64,000 bases of DNA from Oscillospiraceae bacterium. Lineage in GTDB: Bacteria > Bacillota > Clostridia > Oscillospirales > Oscillospiraceae. Positions within the stretch are counted from its first letter, which is position 1, and each line of letters opens with the position of its first letter. This document shows positions 34,163-42,314 of this stretch, one piece after another. The notes under the pieces are model-generated. The model searched no databases, was not told where the DNA came from, and saw nothing but the letters and a program-made list of their open reading frames with translations. A program made the position numbers and the translations under genes. Where the stretch lies: positions 47,303 to 111,302 of the forward strand of contig SVLK01000004.1 in assembly GCA_015067975.1 (NCBI GenBank). The letters run 5' to 3'.

Positions 34163-35254
34163 ATGAGAAGAGAACTGCTTATGTACCATGCGTCTGCTAC
34201 CTATCAGGCGATTTTGAATCAGCTTCGCCGCTATCCGGATATGGAAATCCAAGATCTTCTGAAATTTCTGCACCAGAGCACGTTTGGCTGCGGTCACATG
34301 ATCGAATCTCCTGCTGCCGCGGCGAACTATCTCCGCCAGGAGATGCAGGAATGTCCTCCCCTGCTCTATTCCCCCATTGAGGAATTGGACGGGGATTTCT
34401 GCCGCGTTCATGTGGATTATCTTCGAAACCTGAAGATCTCTCCCGACACATTTGCCAATCTGTTTGCTGTGTCGGCTGCCCTTCCCTGCGGTACATATGC
34501 AGATCTGGAGGAAAAACTGGACGTAGCTGAGAAGATGGCGGAAGCCGGAGAGATCCCCTTCCCTGCCTGCGCATTTTCCGATGCCATTAATGTGTGGCGA
34601 AATGCCGGATACCCTGCGCAGCACCATTCGGAGAGATTCCATCAGGAGTACTTCCCTGCTTATCGTGTTCTTGCCAATCAGCATATCGCTTGGCTTCCTC
34701 TTTTGGCTCAAATTGACCGCCTTTTAGAAGAAAAAGCGCGTGTTATATTTGCGATTGAGGGCGGCAGCGCCGCAGGAAAAACAACAGTAGCAGCGCTTTT
34801 GCGAAAGCTGTATGACTGTAACGTATTCCATATGGATGATTTCTTCCTCCGCCCGGAACAGCGCACGGAGGAACGCTATGCACAAGTAGGCGGAAATGTA
34901 GATCATGAGCGGTTCCGTGAAGAAGTGCTGCTGCCTCTCTCACAGCGGCAGACGGTGCAGTATCGCCGCTTTGATTGCGCCACATTTACCATTGCTCCGG
35001 CGGAGGAAATCCTGCCGAAAAAGCTGAATATCATTGAAGGTGCGTACAGCATGCATCCGGAACTGGCTGGTTTCTACGACTATTCTGTGTATATGTGGAT
35101 CAACAGTGACCTGCAGCGCGCGCGAATTGAAAAGCGTAATACACCGGAAATGGCGCAGTGCTTCTTTGATACATGGATCCCTATGGAGCAAGAATATTTT
35201 ACAAAGACGGATGCCGCAGTGCGGTGTGATATGATTTGGGAGGTTTGGGAATGA
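34163..35254 (+). CDS. Uridine-kinase-like P-loop kinase with an extra N-terminal domain
   Basis: A 363-residue protein in two parts. The C-terminal part (about 190-363) is a P-loop kinase of the uridine/phosphoribulokinase-like group with Walker A EGGSAAGKTT near residue 199, a HMDDFF segment and a lid-like RTEERY stretch. The N-terminal 190 residues, containing LHQSTFGCGHMI and a HVDYLRN segment, form a domain I cannot name. The start is uncertain: ATG 34163 and ATG 34181 both lack a strong Shine-Dalgarno. The stop overlaps the DUF3842 ATG. The substrate is unknown. Confidence 0.7.
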   Translation: MRRELLMYHASATYQAILNQLRRYPDMEIQDLLKFLHQSTFGCGHMIESPAAAANYLRQEMQECPPLLYSPIEELDGDFCRVHVDYLRNLKISPDTFANLFAVSAALPCGTYADLEEKLDVAEKMAEAGEIPFPACAFSDAINVWRNAGYPAQHHSERFHQEYFPAYRVLANQHIAWLPLLAQIDRLLEEKARVIFAIEGGSAAGKTTVAALLRKLYDCNVFHMDDFFLRPEQRTEERYAQVGGNVDHERFREEVLLPLSQRQTVQYRRFDCATFTIAPAEEILPKKLNIIEGAYSMHPELAGFYDYSVYMWINSDLQRARIEKRNTPEMAQCFFDTWIPMEQEYFTKTDAAVRCDMIWEVWE

Positions 35255-35655
35255 AAGTAGTTGTCATCGACGGACAGAGCGGCCGTATGGGCCAGCTCTT
35301 TATCGAACGGGCCAAGTCCGTAGCCCTACCATGCCAGATCATTGCCGTGGGAACCAACGCCATTGCCACTTCTGCTATGCTCAAAGCTGGTGCAGAGAAT
35401 GGTGCCACTGGCGAGAATCCTGTGATCGTGGCTTGCCGTACAGCGGATATCATTGTTGGCCCCATCGGCATTCTGGCGGCCGACTCCCTGATGGGAGAGA
35501 TTACTCCTGCTATAGCGGTGGCTATTGGTCAGAGTAGCGCGAAAAAGCTGCTTCTACCGGTGAACCAGTGCAACAATATTGTGGCAGGTGTACCGAATCT
35601 CAGCCTGTCTAAACTGATGGAAGAAGCAGTAGAATTGCTTCGTACCATGCTTTAA
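35251..35655 (+). CDS. DUF3842 family protein
   Basis: A 134-residue protein beginning with a Rossmann-like nucleotide loop (VVVIDGQSGRMGQLF). The later segments ACRTADIIVGPIGI and LPVNQCNNIVAGV match DUF3842, a clostridial family of unknown function. GGGAGGT supports the ATG at 35251, which overlaps the upstream stop in an ATGA arrangement, so the protein is coupled to the kinase. Confidence 0.85.
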   Translation: MKVVVIDGQSGRMGQLFIERAKSVALPCQIIAVGTNAIATSAMLKAGAENGATGENPVIVACRTADIIVGPIGILAADSLMGEITPAIAVAIGQSSAKKLLLPVNQCNNIVAGVPNLSLSKLMEEAVELLRTML

Positions 35656-35766
35656 GCTGTAATTTTCCGGCCACGCCGGTTATCAAAACGTTCAAACAAC
35701 ATAACGGCATTACAAAATGCCCTCCCCGTTCAAGACGGCAACATATAACGAAAGGAATTGCTACCT

Positions 35767-36336
35767 ATGTATGTTGTTTCGATGAACAAACAGCAAATCA
35801 AAAAACTCACCTATTCTGCCATTTGTTTGGCGCTGTGTCTGGTCCTTCCCTTCCTGACCGGGCAAATCCCGCAGATCGGATCTGCGTTGTGCCCCATGCA
35901 CCTGCCTGTTCTGCTGGCCGGTTTCCTCTGTGGCCCGTGGTGGGCGGCAGCGGTTGGCGCTGTTGCACCCTTGCTGCGGCATGCGATCTTTGGGGGCATG
36001 CCTCCCCTGATGACGGCTATTGCCATGACATTCGAGCTGCTTGCTTATGGCTTACTTACAGGCCTGCTTTACCGTCTGCTGCCGCGTAAAATGTCCTCTG
36101 TCTACATTGCACTGATCACTGCGATGATCGGTGGCCGTGTAGTTTGGGGTGTCGCACAGGTCGTTATATTAGGTCTGACAGATAATGCCTTTGGCTGGGC
36201 AGCCTTCTGGGCCGGCGCTGTGACCAATGCTATTCCCGGTATCATTGTCCAACTGCTACTGGTTCCGATCCTTGTGGTGGCACTGCAGCGCGCCCATATT
36301 CTGGCGTCTGACGTTGTTTCCCCCGAGAAAAAGTAA
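35767..36336 (+). CDS. ECF transporter S component
   Basis: A 189-residue membrane protein with about six hydrophobic segments and a basic N terminus (MNKQQIKKLTY). The HLPVLLAGFLCGPWWAA segment and later GAVTNAIPGIIVQLLLVP are typical of substrate-binding S components of ECF transporters. The ATG at 35767 has AAAGGA 10 bases upstream. It precedes the FGGY kinase by 28 bases, so its substrate is probably that kinase's substrate, a polyol or sugar; this is inference. The energising EcfA/EcfT units could be shared with those at 43595-47664. Confidence 0.8.
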   Translation: MYVVSMNKQQIKKLTYSAICLALCLVLPFLTGQIPQIGSALCPMHLPVLLAGFLCGPWWAAAVGAVAPLLRHAIFGGMPPLMTAIAMTFELLAYGLLTGLLYRLLPRKMSSVYIALITAMIGGRVVWGVAQVVILGLTDNAFGWAAFWAGAVTNAIPGIIVQLLLVPILVVALQRAHILASDVVSPEKK

Positions 36337-36364
36337 AGCATCATTAAACAAACAGGAGGCCATC

Positions 36365-37876
36365 ATGGCAAAGTATTATCTTGGTCTTGACCAAGGCACC
36401 ACCGGTGTGACCGCTATCTTATTTGATGAACGCTGGCAGCAGGCTGCACGCGGATACCGGGAGATCCGGCAGATTTATCCTCAGCCGGGTTGGGTAGAAC
36501 ACGATGCACTTGATATTTGGGAAGCTGCCTGTGATGCGGTAAGTCAGGCAATGAACTATGTTGGTGCCACCGGAGGCGATATTCTCTGCGTTGGCCTTGA
36601 CCACGAAGGAGAAAGCGTTGTTCTTTGGGACCGTGCAACCGGCCTTCCTTTGGCAAATACCATTGTCTGGCAGGATCGCCGCACCTCGGAGGCCGCGGAA
36701 GCACTCTCCGCTTCCCACGGCGAGCTGATCCGCGAAAAAACAGGACTGCATGTGGACTCCTACTTCAGCGCACTGAAACTGCGTTGGCTGTTGGATCATG
36801 TTCCTGAGGCGAAAGAACTTCTGGCCCAAGGCCGGTTGCTAGCCGGTAATATGGATGCCTGGCTGGTATGGAAGATGAGCGGCGGACAGGCGCATGTCAC
36901 AGATTCCTCTACTGCTTCACGAACGATGCTAATGAATTTACATAGCTGCCGCTGGGATCAGGATGTATTGGATATCCTAGGTATTCCTTGCCGGATTCTG
37001 CCTACGATCCGTGACAGCGCTTCCCTCTTTGCTTACGCCGATGCTGACAGCTTCTGCGGCATCAAAGCCCCCATCTCCGGTATGATCAATGATCAGCAGG
37101 CGGCTTTGTTTGGACAGACCTGCTTTGCGCCCGGTACGGTGAAAACCACCTATGGTACCGGCTGCTTTATGCTGATGAACACCGGATCACAGCCCGTTTT
37201 TTCCGAGAACGGAATCGTGACTACTGTAGGTTGGCAGTTGGATGGCCACCCCACCTATGCCCTTGACGGCGGCATTTATATCTCCGGTGCGGCTACCCAG
37301 TGGCTGCGTGACGGATTGAAAATCATCCGATCCGCTTCCGAAACGGAGGCAATGGCTCTTGCTGCCGGCGGTAACGGAGGCGTCTATTTTGTGCCGGCCT
37401 TCACCGGTCTTGCTGCCCCTCATTGGGATTCCTATGCACGCGGCACGATGGTGGGTATTACTGCCGGTACGACGGCAGAGCATATTGTTCGCGCAACATT
37501 GGAATCCACAGCCTATCAGGTCAGTGATTTGCTCAAAGCTATGGAATCCGATTCCGGCGTACCTATTACCGCTATGCGCTGCGACGGTGGTGCCGTAGCC
37601 AACAGATTCCTCATGCAGTTCCAAGCGGATATTCTGAATCTGCCGGTTCATATTCCGGCCATCACGGATACTACGGCTCTGGGCAGTGCATTCATGGCTG
37701 CTATTGGTGCAGGCCTGTGTGCTTCTCCCAATGAGCTGACCGGTCATTGGCAGCTCAAGTGCGCCTACGAACCTAAAATGAGTGCAGATGAGCGAGAGCA
37801 TCTGCTTAGCCGCTGGCATAAAGCGGTAGACCGCGCTCGCAGTTGGGTGGAAGATGAGACGAACTGTGATTATTAA
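36365..37876 (+). CDS. FGGY-family kinase, glycerol-kinase-like
   Basis: A 503-residue carbohydrate kinase. The N-terminal LGLDQGTTG, the VWQDRRT segment, STASRTMLMNLH, NDQQAALFGQ and the C-terminal GGAVANRFLMQFQADIL all follow glycerol kinase. However, the GlpK signature NQRET, whose Arg contacts glycerol, reads DHEGES here, leaving Gly82-Glu83. The substrate may therefore not be glycerol. AGGAGG precedes the ATG at 36365; the open frame upstream overlaps the S-component gene and is not used. It is coupled to that S component. Confidence 0.82.
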   Translation: MAKYYLGLDQGTTGVTAILFDERWQQAARGYREIRQIYPQPGWVEHDALDIWEAACDAVSQAMNYVGATGGDILCVGLDHEGESVVLWDRATGLPLANTIVWQDRRTSEAAEALSASHGELIREKTGLHVDSYFSALKLRWLLDHVPEAKELLAQGRLLAGNMDAWLVWKMSGGQAHVTDSSTASRTMLMNLHSCRWDQDVLDILGIPCRILPTIRDSASLFAYADADSFCGIKAPISGMINDQQAALFGQTCFAPGTVKTTYGTGCFMLMNTGSQPVFSENGIVTTVGWQLDGHPTYALDGGIYISGAATQWLRDGLKIIRSASETEAMALAAGGNGGVYFVPAFTGLAAPHWDSYARGTMVGITAGTTAEHIVRATLESTAYQVSDLLKAMESDSGVPITAMRCDGGAVANRFLMQFQADILNLPVHIPAITDTTALGSAFMAAIGAGLCASPNELTGHWQLKCAYEPKMSADEREHLLSRWHKAVDRARSWVEDETNCDY

Positions 37877-37894
37877 GATTTTTAAATGACCGTA

Positions 37895-37943
37895 AAAGTG
37901 AAACCGCGCTGCGTGTTTGAACACCCAACGCGGTTTCACTTTT
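37895..37943. terminator. Bidirectional terminator between the kinase gene and the wall-protein gene
   Basis: AAAAGTGAAACCGCG pairs with CGCGGTTTCACTTTT, with inner pairing between GTGTTT and the opposite arm. Confidence 0.88.
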
Positions 37944-37949
37944 GATTAA

Positions 37950-40900
37950 TTAGAAGAACTTCTTTTTAGATTTGGTAATCAGAACTGCCATGCCGCAGCA
38001 GCTGATAACCATCATGCTTACAAACAGGACAGGCGTTGCCTGATCACCGGTCTGAGGAGAGACGGTTTTGACAGGCGCATCGCTGTATACCAAAGCGTAG
38101 GTGGAGAATGCATCTGTCTGGAATGACAACTTTCCTGTTTTTGCATCATATACCGTGTCCAGAACGTCTGTTTTCCCTTCATGAACACGTATTACCTTAT
38201 ATACACGTTCGGTCTTTGCATCGTTGCTGCGCAGAGCTTCGGGAACGGTAATGGAAATAGTGATTTCATCATTTGTTTTGGTGATTTTTACAGGGGAAGA
38301 CGAGCCCAACTGCTTGGTCAAGGTGATGTCCAAAAACAGACCAACCGTATTCTTTTCGGAAGCTTTTTCCACAAGTCCCTTGTCTTCTTCAGACACAGTC
38401 TTGCTAATGTCTTTCACATCCAATGCGACCTGAACAGTGACACCATTGCTGATAAGTTCTTTCTCTTCTTTATTTAACAGAGCCTCTGCTGCATTGTCCT
38501 CCGTGATGGTCAAAGTTCCGGAAAGGGCATTATTGTTGCTGTCAGTTATATTTTCAACAACACCTGAGCCGGTATTGTTACTGCGAATCACCACATCGCT
38601 CATATCATACAGAGAAGACTGACCATTCTTAAAACGGAAATAAGCAGCCAGCGCATATTGTCCTTGTTCAGTGGCCATGCCGTTGATCTCGCCGTAAGGT
38701 ACATGGGCAAAGCCACCATCCTTGATAGCGAAGAGACAAAGCGCATCCAATGCAGAGATGCCGTTTTTAACAAAACGCGTGTCAGTTTCGGGGTCAATGC
38801 CCAAAGCGGTTAGAGCTACGACGACCTGAGAACAAGACTCGACTGAAGTACCATCGATAGACCCAAAGGTACCGGCGGCGCTTTGCTTAACGGAAAGACA
38901 TTCCAAAGCCTTGTCCACGGCTGCTTTGACCTTACTATTCTCGTCGTAGTAAGGAGCCAGAGACTGAATGGCCATACCAGTCATATCAGCATCGGCTGTC
39001 TTACCGGAAAGAGACCAGCCTCCATCACTCAGCTGGTGGTTCAGAATGTAGGTGATCAGCGTTTCACGAGTGACCTGCTCCGTGGCATTGGGGTTAGTGG
39101 GGATTTCGTAATTATGAGAGTCAAAGGCAATCAATGCCCAGATAGGACCATTAATGCCCTGATTTCTTACATAGGGCATATCCGTCAGACCCATCAGCAG
39201 ATTATGGCCCGCCACGTTGGTGACATCGTAACCGGCAGCAGTCAGAGCCAGGATCACGCGGGAGTTGTCGGTACCTTTGGCTCTATGAAGCTGCTCCTTG
39301 TCGTTGATTTTAGCCTCGACATACTTGACAACATTCTCATAATATCCGTCAGGGCAAGGATAACCGGCTCGGACCAGATCAATGACCATCCATTCACCAC
39401 CGGTAGAGCCGACATCAGGCGTTCCCAAGGCTGCGATATACTTACCTGTTGTGTCAAAAATTGCTTTGTGGTCTGCTTTAGTGGCCTCTGCGTACAGTAC
39501 CTTGAGTGCGTTTTCAGCGTCGATCAACACAGAACTGTTTTTAACCAGCTTTTTCTGTGCGTCAGTCAAAGCGTTGAATGCGGCGCGAGCAGTGTCCACT
39601 TTAGTGCCGGAGAAAATATTGACCTTGCCAATAGCGGCAATGACTTCTTCTGCGGCATCTGCAGCCTTTTGATCCTCTGCTGCCTTGACCGCTTCGTCTT
39701 TCAGCTGTTGCAATTTCTCTTCTGCGGCAGTCAGTATGGCATAGTTGCTGACCATCGCCTTGCGATTGTCTGTGAGCTCCTCATAGGCCTTACGTACTGC
39801 AGTGATACTCTCCTCGCTATCAAGAGTAACCGATCCAATAGCGGCAATTTTTTCGATTACTGTAGTTGCTGCCGCCATATCGGCTTTCAAGGTGTCTAAT
39901 GTGCTTTCGGCAGTAGTGAGTGTGCTGTAGTTGGTGACCAGCGCCTTCTGCGCGTCGCTCAAATTTTTATAAGAGTTACGCGCATCAGTGATAGACTCTT
40001 CCCTATCTAAAGTTACTGTGCCGATAGCGTTGATTTTGGTAATGACAGCATTTGCAGCAGCTTGGTCGGCGGCAGCTTGTGCAGCGTCATCTTTCAGTTG
40101 AGAAAGTGTAGCCTGTGCTTTTACCAATGTTTCATAATTTGTGACAAGCGCTTGTTGCGCAGGTGTCAGCGAGTTGAAAGCAAGCCATGCCGCTTCAATG
40201 GCCTCTTCACTTTCCAAAGTAACTTCACCGATTTGGCTGATTTCTAAAACAACCTTATCTGCAGCTGCCTTGTCGTCTTTCAGCTGCTGTAGCTTCTGCT
40301 CGGCAGCAGTGAGCACATTGTAATTGCTGACCAGCTCCTTCTGCACATCGCTGAGCTTGTCATAAGCGGCACGTGCTTCGTGGATGGAGGTTTCGCTATC
40401 CAAAGTTACTGTATCAATAGCGCTGATTTGAGCAATGACAGCATTGGCGGCTGCTTGATCTGCGGCAGCTTGTGCAGCTTCCTCTTTCAGTTGCTGCAAC
40501 TTCTGCTCGGCAACAGTAAGAACGCCGTAATTGCTGACCAGTTCTTTCTGTGTATCACTGAGCTTGTCATAAGCGGCACGTGCTTCATTGATAACAGTTT
40601 CGCTATCCAAGGTGACTTCGTTAATAGCGTTGATCTTTTCAACCACTGCGTCAGCAGCATCCTGATCGGGATTCGATGCGCTTTCCACAACTACTGTAGC
40701 TAAAGCGGGAGCAGAAACGATATCATCGGGATTTTCCATGCCACAACCGCCGCCAGCCCAGACATACCATGTGCCGGCAGAAGGAAAAGTGATTTCAAAG
40801 AAACCATCATCCGCGGAAGTAGTATCCCCTTCCATGTCCCCGTAGGTCTTGCCGTAATAGATCGTATACCCTGCTTCGGGAGCAAAAGCCGGTGCACCGT

Positions 40901-41534
40901 TATTGGTCCAATCCGAATAACTGCGAACAAGCCCAAGTGTTACGGTATCACCTGAAGCTATCTCATAAGTATGCTGCAGATCTCCTTCTGCATCGGTAAA
41001 ATAATGGAAACCGGTGACACTGTCGCCCCAAAAAGCCCAACTGGTGTAGTGGGCAATATTTAGGAAATCGCCGTCAGAGAGAACAATGCGATCGGCAGTC
41101 AACCCCCAACCATCAACAGCAGGATATGCGCCATTGTAGTCATAGCGAAGGTTTTCATCGTTATAACCAAACAAGCCGTTTTGAAAATACGTACTGCCGG
41201 GATCGCCGGTGATTGTAACTGTTGACCAGTCCAATCCTAAAATCACCTCGTGAATGTAAATGTAAAGATGTAATGCTGCGATGTCGGGAGTTCCATCAGA
41301 GTCCGCGTCGTATGCATAGTCACTCAAACCGTAATCGTCAAGATTTACGCTTGTCAGTTCGTCCAAGGTCACGGCATAAAACCCCATAGGGGTTCCGTCC
41401 GGAGCAGTAACAAACTGCGCATCATCACTGATAGAGATATACACCGTATCCTTTTCTGTAGCCAGTGCGGTGCCGGGAATCATGCCTAAGAGCATGATGA
41501 GCACCAATAATAGACTTGTGATTCGTTTTTTCAT
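37950..41534 (-). CDS. Cobalamin-regulated wall-anchored protein with an intrinsic-factor-like toroid domain
   Basis: A 1194-residue surface protein. Residues 1-26 are a signal peptide. Residues 27-280 are an unassigned beta-rich domain with aromatic segments. Residues 285-685 hold six helical repeats of about 62-72 residues, most with VTLDSE and the sequence SNY or TNY. Residues 690-975 look like an alpha/alpha toroid of the terpene-cyclase/transcobalamin type (QLSDGGWS, DADMTGMAIQSLAPY, VVVALTALGI). After a beta-like region comes SPQTGD near residue 1162, a membrane helix and KSKKKFF, a sortase signal. The start at 41534 has GGAGG about 11 bases upstream. A cobalamin riboswitch and terminator precede it. 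I infer corrinoid binding. Confidence 0.75.
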   Translation of the reverse strand: MKKRITSLLLVLIMLLGMIPGTALATEKDTVYISISDDAQFVTAPDGTPMGFYAVTLDELTSVNLDDYGLSDYAYDADSDGTPDIAALHLYIYIHEVILGLDWSTVTITGDPGSTYFQNGLFGYNDENLRYDYNGAYPAVDGWGLTADRIVLSDGDFLNIAHYTSWAFWGDSVTGFHYFTDAEGDLQHTYEIASGDTVTLGLVRSYSDWTNNGAPAFAPEAGYTIYYGKTYGDMEGDTTSADDGFFEITFPSAGTWYVWAGGGCGMENPDDIVSAPALATVVVESASNPDQDAADAVVEKINAINEVTLDSETVINEARAAYDKLSDTQKELVSNYGVLTVAEQKLQQLKEEAAQAAADQAAANAVIAQISAIDTVTLDSETSIHEARAAYDKLSDVQKELVSNYNVLTAAEQKLQQLKDDKAAADKVVLEISQIGEVTLESEEAIEAAWLAFNSLTPAQQALVTNYETLVKAQATLSQLKDDAAQAAADQAAANAVITKINAIGTVTLDREESITDARNSYKNLSDAQKALVTNYSTLTTAESTLDTLKADMAAATTVIEKIAAIGSVTLDSEESITAVRKAYEELTDNRKAMVSNYAILTAAEEKLQQLKDEAVKAAEDQKAADAAEEVIAAIGKVNIFSGTKVDTARAAFNALTDAQKKLVKNSSVLIDAENALKVLYAEATKADHKAIFDTTGKYIAALGTPDVGSTGGEWMVIDLVRAGYPCPDGYYENVVKYVEAKINDKEQLHRAKGTDNSRVILALTAAGYDVTNVAGHNLLMGLTDMPYVRNQGINGPIWALIAFDSHNYEIPTNPNATEQVTRETLITYILNHQLSDGGWSLSGKTADADMTGMAIQSLAPYYDENSKVKAAVDKALECLSVKQSAAGTFGSIDGTSVESCSQVVVALTALGIDPETDTRFVKNGISALDALCLFAIKDGGFAHVPYGEINGMATEQGQYALAAYFRFKNGQSSLYDMSDVVIRSNNTGSGVVENITDSNNNALSGTLTITEDNAAEALLNKEEKELISNGVTVQVALDVKDISKTVSEEDKGLVEKASEKNTVGLFLDITLTKQLGSSSPVKITKTNDEITISITVPEALRSNDAKTERVYKVIRVHEGKTDVLDTVYDAKTGKLSFQTDAFSTYALVYSDAPVKTVSPQTGDQATPVLFVSMMVISCCGMAVLITKSKKKFF

Positions 41535-41660
41535 TTTTTTGCATTCCTCCAGCGTTTTTGATACTGAAAAGTGATAACGTATCTTCCCTGTTGCTGCAGG
41601 CTGCGCGGTTGTTTTGGAGAAGGCATGTCCCGAACCATGCTGATCCATCACAAAAAGAAA

Positions 41661-41692
41661 ACAAAAAAGCGGCGACATGAAATGTCGCCGCA
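41661..41692 (-). terminator. Terminator in the cobalamin riboswitch expression platform
   Basis: Minus strand GCGGCGACAT, loop TTC, ATGTCGCCGC, then TTTTTTG. It lies between the aptamer and the wall-protein ATG, so ligand binding probably stops transcription. Confidence 0.9.
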
Positions 41693-41747
41693 GCCGTTTT
41701 CCCGCGCAAAATTCCCCGGCACCCGTACTTGCAGGCTCCGGAGCAGA

Positions 41748-41944
41748 CACCGTTTAAGCAGTTCTCCTGACTTACGCATCATCAGAATATCACGGCCTTC
41801 TCGGCTTGCGCCAATGACCGGCTTTCGCCATGTGATACTCCTCCACGCTTACAGTGGCGGTACCGTTCGGGATTCACACCCGATTTTCTGTTAGACCTCA
41901 GACCTGTGACCGGCAAGAGGTACTTAAACTGTTATTTACTTTTC
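41748..41944 (-). promoter_or_regulatory. Cobalamin riboswitch, canonical
   Basis: On the minus strand the core reads GGGTGTGAATCCCGAACGG followed by TACCGCCACTGTAA, then GCCGGTCATTGG, AGCCGAGAAGGC, GATGATGCG and the B12 box AAGTCAGGAGAACTGC (41773-41758). TTTAAG near the 5' end pairs with CTTAAA behind the B12 box to close the aptamer. These are the defining elements of the cobalamin riboswitch family. A terminator follows 56 bases downstream. Confidence 0.94.
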
Positions 41945-41950
41945 GGACTT

Positions 41951-41979
41951 AGCATAGCATTTTGGCTTGGGTTTGTCAA
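41951..41979 (-). promoter_or_regulatory. Promoter of the riboswitch and wall-protein unit
   Basis: Minus strand TTGACA (41979-41974), a 17-base spacer and TATGCT (41956-41951). The predicted start is at about 41944, right at the 5' end of the aptamer. Confidence 0.75.
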
Positions 41980-41988
41980 TCAGGAAAA

Positions 41989-42018
41989 TTGGGGTTGCTT
42001 TCCAACAGGCAATATGTT
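41989..42018 (+). promoter_or_regulatory. Putative promoter of the DUF4430-ECF operon
   Basis: TTGGGG at 41989-41994, an 18-base spacer and TATGTT at 42013-42018. The boxes are weak, but the position fits the leader that follows. It is back to back with the promoter at 41951-41979. Confidence 0.45.
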
Positions 42019-42029
42019 AGGATGGGAAA

Positions 42030-42235
42030 AAAGGCGAAAGCCGGTATATTGTTCGGTTAAAGTTAATTGGAATGAGTAAATCTCAACGGTACCAAGCCGC
42101 CGTAGACGGACAAAAGCCGCATCAGTCATTGGTGATAACTGAGAAGACTGCTGCACCGAGGCGTCCGGAGTCGGAATACGGACTTTAGCTGTGATGCAAG
42201 GCTCTTGGGGTGGTCTGGCGGTTATTTTTATGCCC
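42030..42235 (+). promoter_or_regulatory. Divergent cobalamin-riboswitch-like leader
   Basis: Segments line up with the canonical riboswitch on the other strand: GGAATGAGTAAATCTCAACGG, then TACCAAGCCGCCGT, matches the GGTGNAANNCC-ACGG-GCCNCTGT core with bases missing, and CAGTCATTGGTGATAACTGA, then GAAGACTG, matches the second domain. The B12 box is not recognisable; GATGCAAGGCTCTTGGGGTG stands in its place. GCCGG (42040-42044) can pair with CTGGC near 42225. A terminator follows. The class is inferred; the ligand may differ. Confidence 0.6.
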
Positions 42236-42270
42236 GGAAAAGATAGATTTTGGGTATGATCAGATGGTTT

Positions 42271-42304
42271 TAAGCTTCCCCATACAGGGGAAGCTTATTT
42301 GTTT
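42271..42304 (+). terminator. Terminator between the riboswitch-like leader and the DUF4430 gene
   Basis: TAAGCTTCCCC pairs with GGGGAAGCTTA around ATACA, followed by TTTGTTTT. It lies 10 bases before the Shine-Dalgarno of the DUF4430 gene, an attenuator position. Confidence 0.88.
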
Positions 42305-42314
42305 TGGAGGACTT

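Noticed and set aside
41535..41750. N-terminal extension of the wall-protein frame to 41750.
   Set aside because: The extension runs through the riboswitch expression platform and terminator, and a signal peptide with a ribosome-binding site begins at 41534.
42210..42314. N-terminal extension of the DUF4430 protein to 42210.
   Set aside because: It covers the leader and its terminator; GGAGG and a membrane anchor support the ATG at 42315.
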